Assembly: GCA_010909165.1 (NCBI GenBank)
Contig: MU008161.1
Location: forward strand, 1 to 64,000
Direction of reading: 5' to 3'
Length of the DNA stretch: 64,000 nucleotides
Source: Anthoceros angustus
Lineage: Eukaryota; Streptophyta; Anthocerotopsida; Anthocerotales; Anthocerotaceae
Below, in pieces: positions 1 through 12,538 of the stretch (its first letter is position 1; the number at the start of each line of letters is the position of its first letter). The notes below the pieces were generated by a model, which saw only the letters and a program-made list of their open reading frames with translations, did no database searches and was not told where the DNA came from. The position numbers and the translations under genes are program-made.

Positions 1-952
1 CGGTCGGGCGCATGCAGGAGTCGGTGAGTCGAGAGGTCGATCGGGCGCACCCTCCATCCCGTGCGGGAAGGGCTCCCCACTCCTTCGTGGGGCAAACCCT
101 ATCTGAACCAACGTGGGATAAGTGTGGCCGCTCTGATTGAGGGGTTCAGGGTCCGGAACCTCCACCACCTGATCTATTGCGTCATTGTGGGGATGTATCT
201 AGCACCAACATCAATCATCATCTTTTGACAACATAGGAGCTCACCTCGATATACTCCGACCACTCCAATTCACACTTCCTCTTCTTCACTATCTAAAGGT
301 CCAACTAAAGATGATCGAACATCTACTAGCTTAAATAAGAAAGTGGTATTTATCATGGGCAATCCATGGAAGGTAGAAGTCCACATCACTGACTGTCCCA
401 GGCCCATTGGAAGATCACCAGTTATCTCAGTTTGATCTGGATAGAATACCTTCTCATGTTTTCCCAGCAACATGTACTCAGCCAGTTAAACAGTGATTTC
501 TTATATCGTGGGTTGAAAAAATCTGTGATTCTTGCCTTCTCTGTTGGATTCGGACCGAAAGATGACACCCATCATTGAGATTACAGGAGGCGCTTCATTT
601 CGGTGGTCGCCCCAAGCTAATATCTCGTCGATCTGCAGGTCTGCAGGTTCCACCAAAGCGGATTATCGACCAAAGATTTGAGCAGTTGCGCCTCTGCTAT
701 TGCGCGCATAATGCCTCATCAAATCTGTTGCACCGCACTTGTAGGGCGCAATCTCCTGGCGTCCAATTCTACATGCGTGAGAGCTCCAACGTTCAAAGCA
801 GTGAATTCTGCGGATCCTTCGCGGGCATCCAAGACCAATCGATTTCATCCGGCCGCGCGCTCGGATCTCACCAGCTAGATCGCGGTCGACGCCTGCATTT
901 TGTGCGCTGTGGCGCGACTTTCTTGGCAACCCGGTAGCGCGCACAATCGTGT
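1..952. other. left edge, no recognisable gene
   Basis: Mixed-composition DNA outside the decayed LTR that starts near 953. The open frames are short: about 67 codons on - at 270-473 and about 120 on + at 575-937. They match no family I recognise and carry no motif. Since the neighbouring retroelement reads toward this side, this stretch should be either flank or another decayed insertion. Confidence 0.4.
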
Positions 953-1530
953 CGTTGTAGGAAGGAGTTCGTTCCCAAGGAATGAGACTCCGTTTGCGGC
1001 GTTTCGGGCGATTCTCGTCTTACTGCGTCCGTTCGGTCCCAGCGCACACACTCCTTAGTTCACGTCTAACTACCATGACAAACACCGCCGGGCCGGTATG
1101 GCCAAGCGTTTAAGGACCCGTTCGCGTCCGTTTCGTTCCGTTAGTCTCTCACACCTCTCGTCGTTCCTCTCTCCCTCACTACACTTATCGGTCTTAAGGA
1201 AGGCAGCGCGGGTTACCGATCAGGACCTCCTCGTCGTTCTCGGGCCTCTCCGTCCGGGCTCTGCACGCCCTCCAGTCCCTCGGCTCACCGCGTTCCGGTC
1301 CGTTCGTATGGCGCGGCTCGGGCGAAACGGGTCCCAGTCACCCTTCCTGCACACACCGTTAGGTCCGTCACGGGACCACATCAATCCCTCCGGGTGCACC
1401 TTTCGGTGACTCGGGACTCACGTTAGCAAGAAGACACAAAGGTGCGCAGAGCGGCATCAACACCAAGAAAGATGATTTTTGAGCTGACCCTCTTATACTA
1501 CGCCGGTCGGCGTCTTTATTACCCCTATTA
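953..1530 (-). repeat. LTR-like 3' end of the left retroelement
   Basis: The reverse complement of this stretch aligns with 63,383-64,000. Shared blocks include an AATAAAGRCGCC-like block, TATAAGAGGG (here at 1488-1497 on -), CATCTTTCTT, GGCCAARYGTTTAAGGA and a GTTCCCAAGG block near 975. A TATA-like box and polyadenylation-like AATAAA close together, present in both copies and outward of a long internal region, is what an LTR shows. Exact LTR ends cannot be set because the second copy runs off the window. The two copies are clearly diverged, so the insertions are not recent. Confidence 0.6.
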
Positions 1531-4500
1531 CGGCGATGGCCATTTCGGTACCTAATCGACGCCTACCATCCTATTCCCTCCCCTATCTCCTTCGCGGTGG
1601 GGGAAGGTCCGTTCCTTGGGATTGGTGGTCCAATCTCCGTCACAGCGATTGCGGCGCGCAATCGGATGATCCGAGGGGACCCCTCCTCTCCCGGAATCAC
1701 AGCCGGGTTGGGCTCGGCGGATGCGGCCGCCGTTACCAGCGTCATCCTCCACAGCCTCCCATGGGTCCCTCCGGTGGGGCCCGGTCATCGCTCCCGCGTA
1801 AGTCGAAGGGGCTCCTCCTTCTTGCCGAGTCGGACCTCGAGGTCGGTCTCGACTCGGTCTGAACTCCAGTCGGCTTATTTCTGAGTCAGGCCATGGGTCG
1901 GCCTCGTCTCGGGGTTCGGACCTCGGGGTCGAACTTATTCAGTCCGGTCCCCAACTCGGACCCCTTCACATGGACCTCGTCTTGCTAGGTCCTCCTCCTT
2001 ACCCAGGCCCTTGTCTTGGTTGGGTTGGCTCCTCCTGCACCCCTTTCGGGCCGTCACCCCTTCTCGGCGGGTGGTGGTGAACTTACCACAGGGTCGCGTC
2101 CGCTCCTCTTGGGGCTCTTCTCCTTGCCGTCGTCTCCAAGCAGGGCCCCTAGGGTCCCCTGTGGCCGCCCCTGCCCTTCTTCCCCTCAAGGCCTTCCGGG
2201 TCCGTCTTTTGGTGAGGCCTCAGCCAGGGAGCTCGGCGTGGTAATAGGCAAAGTCCGAATCCACTTGCTGGATTGCCTCTTCCACGTGTGCGGGCACCGA
2301 TACTCCGCCATAGGTGCTCTGCTGCCCGCTTGTTGCTCCACCTCCCGAGTTTGATAGGGGGCTGCTTCTCATGGTGCCAGGCTCGGTCACCTCCGCGTCC
2401 TGTTGCTCCCTGCTCCAACTCCCTCCTTGGTTCCGGCTGCCGGCTTGCCCGCCATAGCGCGTTCCCTTCGACTTCCTCGGTGGACGGCGGCTTCTTGCCT
2501 TCCGGCCCTCGCCTCTTTGTCCATTACATTAACTCCGCCATCTCCCTCTCCAGACGGTCGGGCAACGCGGTGCTTCAGCGAGCCCTTCTCCATCTCGGCG
2601 TCACGCTCCTGTTCCATCGCCGTCTGACTCCGTCCAGCAGGAGCCGCTCTATTTCGTCGCGTTCGCGACCATGTCTGACTACCATTCCTCTCAATGATAG
2701 TTTGGGCTGACTCAAAGTCTCCTTGCGGTCCTCCATCTCACGCTTCTTTGCTCCACCTCCGGGTCAGGAGATCCTCCATCTCCTTGTCGAACTTCTTGGC
2801 TGGTCTTGCTCACCTCCTCTCCATCTTGAGGTGGGCGCTCTATCTCCTCGAAGTCTGGATTCTCATTGAGAACCCTTGCTGCTCAAGCGCGTCTTGGGTT
2901 GTAACTCCAAGGTGTCCTTCTTGTCCTCCGGCTCCTGCGCCTCCTTCTACCTCCTGCAGCACAGGGTCCCGATTTCCGGGTCTTGGCCTCAGTGTTACGG
3001 CTCGTCCGTGCTTGCTCCGCCACCTCCTGCTCCATCTTGAGGGGGCGCTCTATCTCCTCGAAGTCTTGGATTCTCATTGAGAACCCTTGCTTGCTCCGGC
3101 CAGCGTCTTGGGTTGTAACTCCAAGGTGTCCTTCTTGTCCTCCAACTCCTGCCGCCTACCTCCTGCTGCATACAGGTCCCGATTTCCGGGTCTTGGCCTC
3201 AGTGTTTCTGCGGCTCGTGCTTGCTCTCTTGCCACTGCTCGGCCTTGATTGGCGTGGCTCTCTCGGCCGCCTCCCTCCACGGTTCCGATCACGCCGATAG
3301 TGATCGCGATCGGCCCGTGGCCTTGCCTCCTTGGCCACCTTCACAGCCTCTCCGGCTTGGCTCTGGTCGGTCAGGCTGCCTCACGGTCCGCGCCCGCTAC
3401 GCTTCGCCCGGCGTCCTCCGCTTCTGTGCGCTCGCCCCTCTGCGGAGGTCCTCGGCCAGCGCTTGGGCCTCCTCCTTCCTTGTGCTCCTCGGTGAAGGAA
3501 TTTAGTCGGTCCTTGCGGATGGACGGACCTCCCTCTCGCCTCGGCGTTCCCTCCTCAATCGGCCGAGCTTGGCCTTCCTTCTGCCTCCTGGGCCCCTCAG
3601 CTGCTCACTGGAGGAGTACCATGCGCCTCGGGTGGCTTCTACCTCCACAGGTCTTCTCGGCCATCCCGAGACCCCAAAGCATCCATCCGCCAGTGGCGGA
3701 CCCGTGTTTCTTCCACGGCCTGCTGATGAGGCTCCCACAAAGTCCGTGGCGGGGGGCATTTCCTGATCCGCCAAGGACCTCCATACATTGTCCGAGTAAG
3801 TCGGCGGGTTCTCGGACCTAATCGGGACCCTTAGGTCACGAGTCTTGGCTCGGGCTTCACCCTCCTTGGCCCTTTTGGCGCGAGCTCCTTCTCCGCCCTT
3901 TTCTCACAGGGCTCGGAGGAGGTGAGGGAGTCGGGAGCAAGCCTTTTGCCCCTTCACATCGGCGCAGGCCGGCTCAGTGCGGGCTGCAGTGTCCTCCACA
4001 GGCGTCCCTTTCGCCCTCCTTGCTTCCTCCTTCTTGCCACTCAGGTAGGCGGGGTAAATCTTGGCACCGTCACGAGGTGCAGCGTTGGTAACCGTGGTCT
4101 TGCGTCTCTTGGCTCCCTCACAGTCGGCGGGCTCCGGTATGGTTGTGGTGGTGGGCTGGGGTCGGCCTTCTGCTGGGTGCTCGGTTGGGGCACCGGGAGG
4201 AGGCGGGAATTTCTTCCATACTTCCACAGGTGGTGAGGGGTCCGTTCACGTATGGAGTCAGGAATCCTCGATCGTCCTCCTCCGGGTCCGTTTGGCCTTA
4301 CGATCGGCCTCCTCCCTCGGCGCCCTTGCCGCTCCACTTGGCGGGGCCTCGGTCCTTTCCGGGCGCTCGCTCAAGCTCTCCTTCCTTGAGGAGCTCGAAA
4401 TGCCCCATACATGGATCGGTATGGGGCGGCCCAGATGGCGAGGCTCTCGGTCCACAGCTTGCGGGCCTCTGGCTAAACAGGCGAGATAATCCTTCCCAGT

Positions 4501-5300
4501 CCCCTCTTCCCCATTGCGGCATGCGGGAATACCAGCAGTTATCACCAAGGTGATCCACCTTGGTGGCGAGTTCAATGGACAATGATCCGGGCTACCGCCC
4601 TTACTCGGTCGGGTCGGATATCGACCACGTTGGTGGTCCTGCGTCGAGCCTCGCGCCGCGGCTGGCGGCCCTATCTTCCCCTTGAGGGGCTCGGCACCCT
4701 CCCCTTCTTCCTCCTTTGGGCGGTTGTAGGCGCCCTCGGGACCTCAAGGTCCATCGCCTTGGGTCCTCCGGAGGTTCTTGGACCGCACCTCCTTATTGAC
4801 CGCCGGCATCTTCGGCGAACTCCGGACGGTGACCGAGCGTCGGACCATGGAACACATCCAAATGCCACTCCTGCACCAATTCTGCTTCCTCGGCCGGGCC
4901 CAAAGTCCGGATAGCGCGGGTCACAATGTTGCGCTCCACGAGGTTCCATGGCTCCCAAACTTCCAGCGGGCTTTTGGGTGCCATCGCCTTCTCCTCCCTT
5001 GGTTCTTGGCAGCTTGTGGCCGGAGACGGCACGTTGCGCCTTCTTGGCGTTCGTTGCTCCAACCTCAGCGGTGAGCGGCGAGCGTCTGGCGTCAAGAGAT
5101 ACCGCGAGCGGTTGCGGGCGCGAGATCGCGGTGTCTCGGCTGCGGGCGAAATGACCTTCCTTGACGCCCGGGAGTAACGGCGGGCGGGCGCCTCTTCCAC
5201 ACGTAGCGCAGTGCGCATGGCTTGCCGACCTTACGCCTCCGCTTACTGCGGCCTTCGCGCGCGTACTACGGCCTTCGCCCGCGCGCGTCGCGGGCGTGAA
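1531..5300 (-). mobile_element. decayed LTR-retroelement body with coiled-coil coding region
   Basis: The minus strand is homologous to the + strand of 60,430-63,380. Clear matches include the block at 3,560-3,840 (against 61,000-61,270) and the block at 1,580-1,760 (against 63,190-63,300). On - the broken frames are rich in Glu, Arg, Ala and Gln, like the better-kept coiled coil of the right-hand copy. A segment with the wording QDFEEIERPLKMEQE is repeated about 210 bp apart (2,830-3,000 and 3,030-3,200), so the coiled coil grew by internal tandem duplication. No reverse transcriptase, RNase H or integrase is visible, so this looks like a non-autonomous, gag-only type of element. Many frameshifts and stops make it inactive as given. 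Confidence 0.55.
4793..5218 (-). pseudogene. gag-like N-terminal ORF of the left retroelement
   Basis: A 141-codon minus-strand frame. Its first half is Arg-rich and probably not translated. From an internal Met at about residue 79 it reads as a plausible protein start (MAPKSPLEVWEPWNLVER), followed by an acidic, Leu-rich segment ending EFAEDAGGQ. It lies at the upstream end of the minus-strand retroelement body, where a gag-like protein should start. I recognise no named domain. After the stop the coding potential continues in other frames down to about 3,900, which suggests frameshift decay of one long protein. The retroelement assignment comes from position and composition only. Confidence 0.4.
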
Positions 5301-5302
5301 TA

Positions 5303-5310
5303 CCTATATA
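5303..5310 (-). promoter_or_regulatory. TATA-like box upstream of the left element's ORF
   Basis: TATATAGG on the minus strand, about 85 bp upstream of the minus-strand frame starting at 5218. It could be the core promoter of the retroelement's 5' LTR, but I could not delimit that LTR. Confidence 0.25.
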
Positions 5311-5659
5311 ACGGCCTCCAGCGAATTCACAGTCTGGCGGTGCATGCCCGTCTCCACTCGGGGCCGTCCGCGTGGCGTCGCCTGGTCGTCCTCACGGCTC
5401 AACTTCTAAGTTACTTTCACAGTGCCTCCACGGTCACAGGTGGGTCCGGACTTATCCTGCGCGTGGCTGCCATAGTAGGTCCGGGTCGTTCCTCCTCCGG
5501 TCAGTATACTCCAGGTCGAGTCTGGAGTGGTATCCATGCTTATTTCCCCTTTTTCGCCTCATTTTATCCTTCACTCTACAAAAACAAAACCCTACCTATT
5601 TCTAACCCCAAGGGAAGTCCAAGCACAGGCGCCCCAGTTGGTGGAGGTCGGCCCGAATC

Positions 5660-6121
5660 GTGAGGTGTGATCAGGATCGCGGTTTTTCAGCGCTTGTGCC
5701 CGGCTGCCAGCAGCGTTGGCCAGAAACCCGCAGCGGTGCCCCATACGAACTTAAGCCATTTTCGGGGGCGTTTGACCCGAATGAAACTCAGTTGGAGTTT
5801 CTTTCACAGGGGTATGAAACGGCTCCTCCGTTTCTTACCTGTGTCCGTCCTTTGATATCTCAGGTTCCTGGCACCCGAGCAGATGTGCCTCCTCGGTTAG
5901 CGGACGTGACTTTTGGTAGCTCGCCAACTCCTTATAAGTCGCCCCCGGCTCTCGTTCTTACACCTACTCCAGCATCAGCAATCAAACAAGAGCCCTTGTC
6001 GCCAACGCGCCTGGCGACGCCGCCAATCGCTACCTTTATGAGCAGCGGTGCCACGCTGCTCAAAATTTCGATTGGAGTGTCGACATCTTTGGGATCACCT
6101 TCACGACTTTACGATCGGTAA
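5660..6121 (+). CDS. hypothetical ORF, 153 codons, Pro/Ser/Thr-rich
   Basis: An open frame of 153 codons just upstream of the Copia remnant. After an Arg-rich start it reads like soluble protein (FSGAFDPNETQLEFLSQG), followed by a Pro/Thr-rich stretch with SPT and TPTP motifs. I recognise no domain. It may be leader or gag sequence of a degraded element, or chance. The base composition is less GC-rich than the block to its left, marking a change of sequence origin near 5,600. Confidence 0.25.
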   Translation: MRCDQDRGFSALVPGCQQRWPETRSGAPYELKPFSGAFDPNETQLEFLSQGYETAPPFLTCVRPLISQVPGTRADVPPRLADVTFGSSPTPYKSPPALVLTPTPASAIKQEPLSPTRLATPPIATFMSSGATLLKISIGVSTSLGSPSRLYDR

Positions 6122-6324
6122 TCCCTGCTCAATGATTGACACTCTTACCTGTCTATACTAATGATCGTGGCATAGTTCATCAGAGCTATTTGACTTCACT
6201 CTTTGTCTTCATAATATTTACGCTCATCAAGTTTTCTCATATAACTATGTTAGAAGCCCTTTCGGTCATAACTTGATCGGTGTTCCTTCTTTATATTATT
6301 ATATTACAGCTTGATTATCGAACT

Positions 6325-7560
6325 ATGGCATCGACGTCCTCTTCTTTGACGCCACCTACACCAATTATTAATTATATGAATGTTTCTTCCGAATTCAAAG
6401 AAAAGACGTTTGACACAAAGTTTGAGATATATATGGGCAGCGTTCCTAATACACTGACTTGCTTGGCATAGTGGATGGCACCATTCAACGCCTTGGTCCC
6501 TCTTGCTCGACTCTTGGATCAAACAAGACAGGCTTGCACTTCACATCCTTATTTGTTGTGGAGTCACACTACATCATCTTGATGGGGCTACTCTGCTGCA
6601 GAGGCATGGCGCTAGTAGATATTTTTCAATCTACCAATGTTATGACATTAGTCACTGCGTGTTATTTATTCTTACGCATGCATAATAATGAGAGCATTGG
6701 TACTTATGTTGGGAAGTTTCGATATCTTGGGCCCCCTTCGCTTTAGGCACTCCTTATTGGAATTTGAAGCTTGTGTCCAACTCGCCTCCCTTCCCGCCTT
6801 TCAAGCATTTGTGTCCTCTCGAGAATGGCCACATTGAGAGGCTCATCGGTGATGGCGCAACTATTTCCATCTCCGAAATTGCGCTCTCCTTCAAGAGGAG
6901 GCTTCTAGATCAACGTCGGCGCCGAGCATGGTGGTGAACGAGTTATGTTCATTAGCAAAGGCCGTCAACGTCCCGACCTCGGCCGGCGGCGTCGTCCTCC
7001 ACTTGATAGAGCGACCTTCCTTATCTCCGGCTCCTTCTCGGGGCCCTTCCTTCTCCAAGCACAGTGGTTCCACCATAAACACAGTACTTGCAATTGCGAT
7101 TCGAGCCTTGAGCTGAGCCGCAAGAAGAAATGGTGAGCCTCGACGCCCTTCAAGTCCGCCATATGGCCTCGACCTCCAAGCGACAGGCCGACATTGCCCT
7201 CACATGCTTGGTAGCTTTGAATATAAGACCTCTTGGCTATTGGACTCGCTTTCAGCATATCCTTCATCATCACCATATGTTCTCGATTATCTCCCCGCGA
7301 AGATCAGCGTTTTGTTCTTCTGATGACTCGACCTTACTATTGCGAGCTAACATCTTTTACTCTTGATGGTTCCGTCCTTCTTTTAAGTGATGTGTTGCAT
7401 GTTCCGCAAATGGCGAAGAATCTTATTTCCGTCGACACTTGGTGAAGGACGGCTTTCCTAGGAGTTGAGGAGGCGATTGCCTCCTCACAAGATCTGTTGC
7501 TCTGTGGCGTGGTTGCTAGAGGTCGTCAGCATGACCTCTATGTCTTCTCCGCCGTACCAG
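6325..7560 (+). pseudogene. Copia retrotransposon remnant (gag to protease region)
   Basis: Plus-strand reading in broken frames gives the order of a Copia polyprotein start. A gag-like start MASTSSSLTPPTP lies at 6325. A gag segment with FQSTNVMTLVTA and LRMHNNESIGTYVGKF lies at 6,620-6,720, the usual short-residue 'jockey' of Copia gag. The protease tail DGSVLLLSDVLHVPQMAKN lies at 7,360-7,425, equivalent to the family's LxxVLYVPxLxxNLLSV motif. Stops and frameshifts occur throughout and the homology fades near 7,560; integrase, RT and RNase H are missing. It is a truncated, dead copy. It is unrelated in strand and family to the element at its left. Confidence 0.7.
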
Positions 7561-7569
7561 TGATCACAC

Positions 7570-8350
7570 CTGGTGGCTATTTTTTTTACCTTACTGCTAT
7601 GGTTTCAACATGGATGGTGGATTATTTTTACCCTATGGCATTGTTTTCTCACTACTTGTAATAAATTTTCGAATTCGGTAAAAATGACGAGAGTCAATTC
7701 TCTCTAGAATTTATCCCGTTCCCCCCGAAAATAAATCAAACGAGCGCGTCGAGGCCCCAGACAAGGCCGCGACTTTACGTCATTTCTCGGGCCGCAAAGT
7801 ATTCAAGAGGATTGTAATCGGGCGCTGGTTGTGCAATACGAGGTGCAATTGGGGTTTGAACCGGGAGGTAGGCGCATGGGGCTGCAAATTGCGTTTGAAG
7901 TAGAGGAAGTAGGCGGCGAGAGGTCTGCGAGGTGTTCAAGCCACCGACTCTGCACCTTGGCTTGCACCGGGGCAAATAACCATCGCGGCTGTGAAGCCGC
8001 TGGGCGTGCGGCGCCCTTGCATGGCGGTAACGGGTTAGCGAAGAGGGGCTGAGGCACGGGCTGCATCAACAGGACTTGCCGGACGGCCATCAAAATCTGG
8101 AAGCAGAACACTTGATGCAATTCCCAGAGGAGCAGGCAGGCTGGGATGAGGGGCTGGAAGGGGGAGAGGAGGGGCTGCATAGGAGATGTTGTGGGCAACA
8201 CGCACGGCTGACACCACAAATTGTGTACGACTTGGCGGTGTAGCACTTGCAAGCGGGGAGGCCATTGATGAAAGGAGGCAGAATATGACGAAATTAAAGA
8301 CAAGGATGTGACATTTGTGTCTCGTTTATGACAGGCTCACTCCGCTGGAA
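7570..8350. other. no recognisable gene
   Basis: Open frames on both strands (for example 7803-8303 on -, Pro/Leu/Gln-rich) have no family signature and look compositional. Confidence 0.4.
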
Positions 8351-8488
8351 ATTTGTGGTTTGTTCGTCATAAGAATATCGTGCTCGATTTCCGAATGACG
8401 GTGTCTCACGATAGTGAATTTTCCCTGCAACTCCTATTGGCGAATGGCCCAGCAACCACTCTCTCACTTGCCGTGCATGCGACCGCCG

Positions 8489-8983
8489 TTAGGGGGAAAG
8501 GAGGTTCCTGTTACCTCGTCTTCCGCCGTTGGCAGCCCAAAACACAGGCATGCTGTCCATGCCATTTTTGGCTGCCCAATGGATCTCCGCAACATTCGGC
8601 TGCTCACCGTATACCTCCTCGTACCTTCGCCTGAAGTCCATTGCTCTGCCCCGCCCAAATGGGTTTGTCCCAGCTGTTCCATGCTTCTCCAATCTTGCTT
8701 CCACGGCCGTCATTTGTGGACATCTTGGCCAATTTCCATTGCCCAACTCGTACTGTTGGACACCCCACTCGATTGCCTCCCACCACACCTCCGGCGTCAC
8801 AGAGTCGGGCCGCAACCGGGCCACAAGTGCCCTCTTCCCTGATGTTCGCACTCGCCCCTTCTTCACTCTTTTCGTGGTTGTAGCACGCCCGTACAAATTC
8901 GAGAACTTTGTTGGATGACTTCTCGATTGGTCACACCGGGTACTCCGCCACCACGTCCATAAGCTCGCATCGTTACGCATCAT
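8489..8983 (-). CDS. possible plant transposase-like ORF, 164 codons
   Basis: One of the few intact-looking frames in 8-20 kb. It is basic at the start (TTTKRVKKGRVRTSGK), then reads ARLRPDSVTPEVWWEAIEWG, an aromatic-rich helix. A polar region with RRRYEEVYGEQPNVAEIHW follows. The order of a Pro/Val-Trp helix, a short polar gap and a G-T-x-P region resembles the plant Ptta/En/Spm transposase domain that often accompanies CACTA elements, and a CACTA transposase lies on the same strand at 15-19.5 kb. The domain assignment is an impression, not a proven match. There is no clear stop-free continuation upstream. A short frame at 8980-9237 on - (RLIGTHGHHKISQLAARL) may be the preceding part of the same protein. 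Confidence 0.35.
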   Translation of the reverse strand: MMRNDASLWTWWRSTRCDQSRSHPTKFSNLYGRATTTKRVKKGRVRTSGKRALVARLRPDSVTPEVWWEAIEWGVQQYELGNGNWPRCPQMTAVEARLEKHGTAGTNPFGRGRAMDFRRRYEEVYGEQPNVAEIHWAAKNGMDSMPVFWAANGGRRGNRNLLSP

Positions 8984-9099
8984 GCTTTGTCCAACACTTC
9001 AAAACACAAGTCTTGGCAAAGAACCAATTCTCGGATCCTCTTCTCCATGGACAATTTGTCCGCCCGATGACCCCTCCCACACATGACAGTAAGTCCGCC

Positions 9100-11700
9100 T
9101 TTGTCCGCCTCCGCACACAATCGGGCGGCCAATTGCGAGATCTTGTGATGCCCATGAGTCCCGATCAAACGCCTGATGACCTCTGGCAATTCCCGGCAAG
9201 AAGGTCCAACAACTGGCTCTTGGCACGACGCGGACAAGTGTTCCCCACGGGACCTTCAAGTCCTGCCCATCCTGCCGCGACTATGAGCTTGTGTGTCACG
9301 CCTCTTTCCTCCTCGAAACTTCTTGCATGTCCGGGGAGCATGTCGTCCTCATTCTCGGGCGGTGACATCTACCTGCCTCCCCATCCGCCCATGTTGCAAG
9401 CCTGCCGTGCTTTGCAGGCGCCCCGCTCGTCATGTCTTCCCCAAGCGGCGTGGCTGTTACGAGTTGTTCCACTCTTGATCGCTCGTAGATGCACGGATGT
9501 CGCCTCCTCCCTAGATTTCACAATGAAGGGTGGTGCGGTAGCACGCACGGTTTGCTCGTTAGCAAATTGCGGGACCGCTATGCGCTGGTGATCTCAAAAT
9601 GCACCTACCGAATTTGAGCGAAGAGCACGGATCAAGGTGCCGATCGCTGCATTCGCCATGCCTGTGTTCGGCCGATGTCATGCTAACGCCGGAGTCTCCC
9701 GCCTGCCCCTGCTCGGTGATGGCCGTGTTCTCCATCACCTCGTCTTCCCATATCGCCCATGTTGCAAGCCTGCCGTGCTTTGCGCCCCGCTCGTCATGTC
9801 TTCCCCAAGCGGCGTGGGCGGTTTGAGTTGTTCCACTCTTGCACAGATGCACGGATCGCCTCCTCCTCCTCCCTAGATTTCACAAGGCGTGGTGGGTGCC
9901 GGGTCTGGTAGCACGCGCCTTGGGTTTGCCTGCTCGTTAGCAAATTGCGGGGACTGTCAAGGGCAGCGGGTGATCTCAAAATGCACCTACCGAATTTGAA
10001 CGAAGAGCCTGGATCAAGGTGCCAGACTGTCGTACCTGCTTGCGTCTTGTGTTCCGGCCAGATGTCATGCTAACGTCGGAGTCTCCTGCCCGTCCCGCGT
10101 TCGGTGATGGCCGTGCCACCGCCATCGGCTCGTGGCGAATCTGAGTCACGTCTACGGCGTCGGTGGGCAAAGTTCGGATGGAAGGATCAGGGAGCGTCCA
10201 CACTTCACCACCGGAGCCGGTCAGACGGAGCTCCTCCGAGCACGGCATTGGTAGTTCTAACGGGTGTGGCGTCGGCCACGACGGCGCACAACGCCTTCCG
10301 GCGGTGGCCGGACCTCCACGCCAGATGCTCCGGACTGACGCCCCAACGCTGGTCGTGTTTGAGGCCCGTCGCAAGGGACGTACCTCCCGAACCCATCCCC
10401 TCCGCCTCCGCACACAATCGGGCGGCCAATTGCGAGATCTTGTGATGCCCATGAGTCCTGATCAAACGCCTGATGACCTCTGTTGGCAATTCCGGTGCAA
10501 GAAGGTCCAACAACCTGGGCTCGGCCGCTGACGCGGGACACAAGTGTTCCCCCACGGGACCTTCGGCTAAGTCCTGTCCATCCTCGGGCTGCGACCTATG
10601 AGCTTGTGTGTCATCAGCTCTTTCCTCCTCAGAAACTTCTTGCATGTCCGGGGGGAGCATGTCGTCCTCATTCTCGGAGCAGGTGACATCTACCTCGTCT
10701 CCCCCATCTGCCCATGTTGCAAGCCCGTCTGCCGTGCTTTGCCAGCGCCCCCCGCTCGTCATGTCTTCCCCAAGCGGCGTGGGCCAGTTACGAGTTGTTC
10801 CACTCTTGCACTGCGGATGCAGGATCGCTCCTCCTCCCTAGATTTCCTGGCGGTGGTGGGTGCGGGTCAGTAGCACGCGCCTTGGGTTTGCTCGTTAGCA
10901 AATTGCTGTCAAGCGCGGGTGATCTCAAAATGCACCTACCGAATTTGAGCGAAGAGCACGGATCAAGGTGCGGGCGCTCGTGCCAACGTCTTGTGTTCCG
11001 GCCAGATGTCATGCTAACGTCGGAGTCTCCTGCCCGTCCCGCGTTCGGTGATGGCCGTGCCACCGCCATCGGCCGGCTAAATGCAGTCTGATCCGCGTCT
11101 GTCGGTGGGCAAAGTTCGGATGGAAGGATCGGGGGCGTCCACACTTCACCACTGGAGCCGGCTGCATCGGAGCCTCCTCCCGGAGCACGGCATTGGTAGT
11201 TCTAACGGGTGTGGCGTCGGCCCACGGCGGCCTGCGCCCTCTTCCATGGCGGACCTCCACGCCCGCTTCGCCGCGTGGGCTCCGACAAACCGGGCTCTTC
11301 CATCGCCCGCTTTCCCGCCCTCGACCTTCCAAACAAGGCCGCGCCACTCATTCCGTGCCCGCCTTTGCTGCGTAAGATGTCCGCCGCCGCCAAGCCGACG
11401 CTTTGCCGCTGCTCTCACGCCCGGATGCTCCGGGACTGCGGCTAACGTTGGGGTACATGTTTGAGGCGTCGGCAAGGGCGTACCTCCCGAACCCATCCCC
11501 AGCCGGTCTCCACGCTGCCCGGTTCGTGGGCTCTGGCAAGCTGGCTCTTCATACGCTTTCCCGCCCTCGACCTTCCAGAAGGCGCCCACTCATTCCGTGC
11601 CCGCCCCTTTGCTGCGTAAGATGTCCGGCCGCTGCGCCCGGTACCGGCCTTTCTTCTGCTGCTCTCACGTCCGAGCGGCCAGCCGGTTCCAAACTCATGG
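9100..11700. repeat. mosaic of imperfect tandem repeats
   Basis: Two large copies begin near 9,111 and 10,405 with the same block (CACACAATCGGGCGGCC), about 1.29 kb apart. Inside the first, 9,376-9,735 is repeated at 9,745-10,090. The block at 10,165-10,400 recurs at 11,107-11,490, and 11,228-11,410 recurs at 11,505-11,680. Copies share long identical tracts broken by short insertions and deletions, mostly in G/C-rich spots. Open frames here are fragments and none is credible as a gene. Confidence 0.75.
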
Positions 11701-12538
11701 CTATGGCCTTCGCCATATCTCGTCCACGCCAGGCTGTGTTTGAAGCTGGTGATTGTGCGGCGCATCCATGCTGAGGACCAATGCAGCGGCCAATTCCCGG
11801 GGATCGACATCCATGGCACCTGGGATGAGATCGGCGGTAGGGCTCACTACACCACTGCTGCTCCTGGGGAGCTCTTCACCCATGTCACCAAAGCACCGTG
11901 AAAGCCGCGCGCCATTGGAACCCGCTTGGGAAGGTAGTCACTGGGGCATGCAGAATGGTAATCAAGGCTGGTGGGACAACCGGCCTCCTCCAACCCGACC
12001 ACACCAAGGAGCGAAATGGCTAGCCGCATGTATCATTGATACTTATGAGCTGATGACATACCGAACTGAGTAGTCTTGGACCTTTGCTCACCAGCTTGAT
12101 CTTGCTGCCAGTTAGGGGTTTCGCCCATGGGTTCACACGGCAACAATGTGAGAACCTCATGTGTGTACATGTTCAAAACATACAATCCACAGACCAAACG
12201 CGAAACCGTAACATGGAATCGTTCTGGGTGTGTACCATCAAGGCCACGCCTTCCTGCCTCACCTCCTACCTTAAGTATGGCCAATTGCGAAGATCCAAAA
12301 GACATGGACTCCCATTCGCCGTCCAAACAGGTGGTAGCGGATTGCGAGGCGTGAGGAGTCCTCTCTTGCTCATCGTGCCACTCCAAGGCGAATCTAGGGA
12401 TTGATGCTTGAGAATCCATCCCCGACCACCCCAATGGGCAACGTCATGAGTCTACACCTCCGAGATATAAAGCGGGGCGCTTCACACACCAGGACCTGAC
12501 CCATCACTATCCCGAATCCCGGCCGCGGATGTCATCCA
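11701..12538. other. no recognisable gene
   Basis: Single-copy spacer between repeat blocks. Open frames on both strands (12,084-12,404 +, 12,033-12,434 -) overlap each other and lack motifs. Confidence 0.4.
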
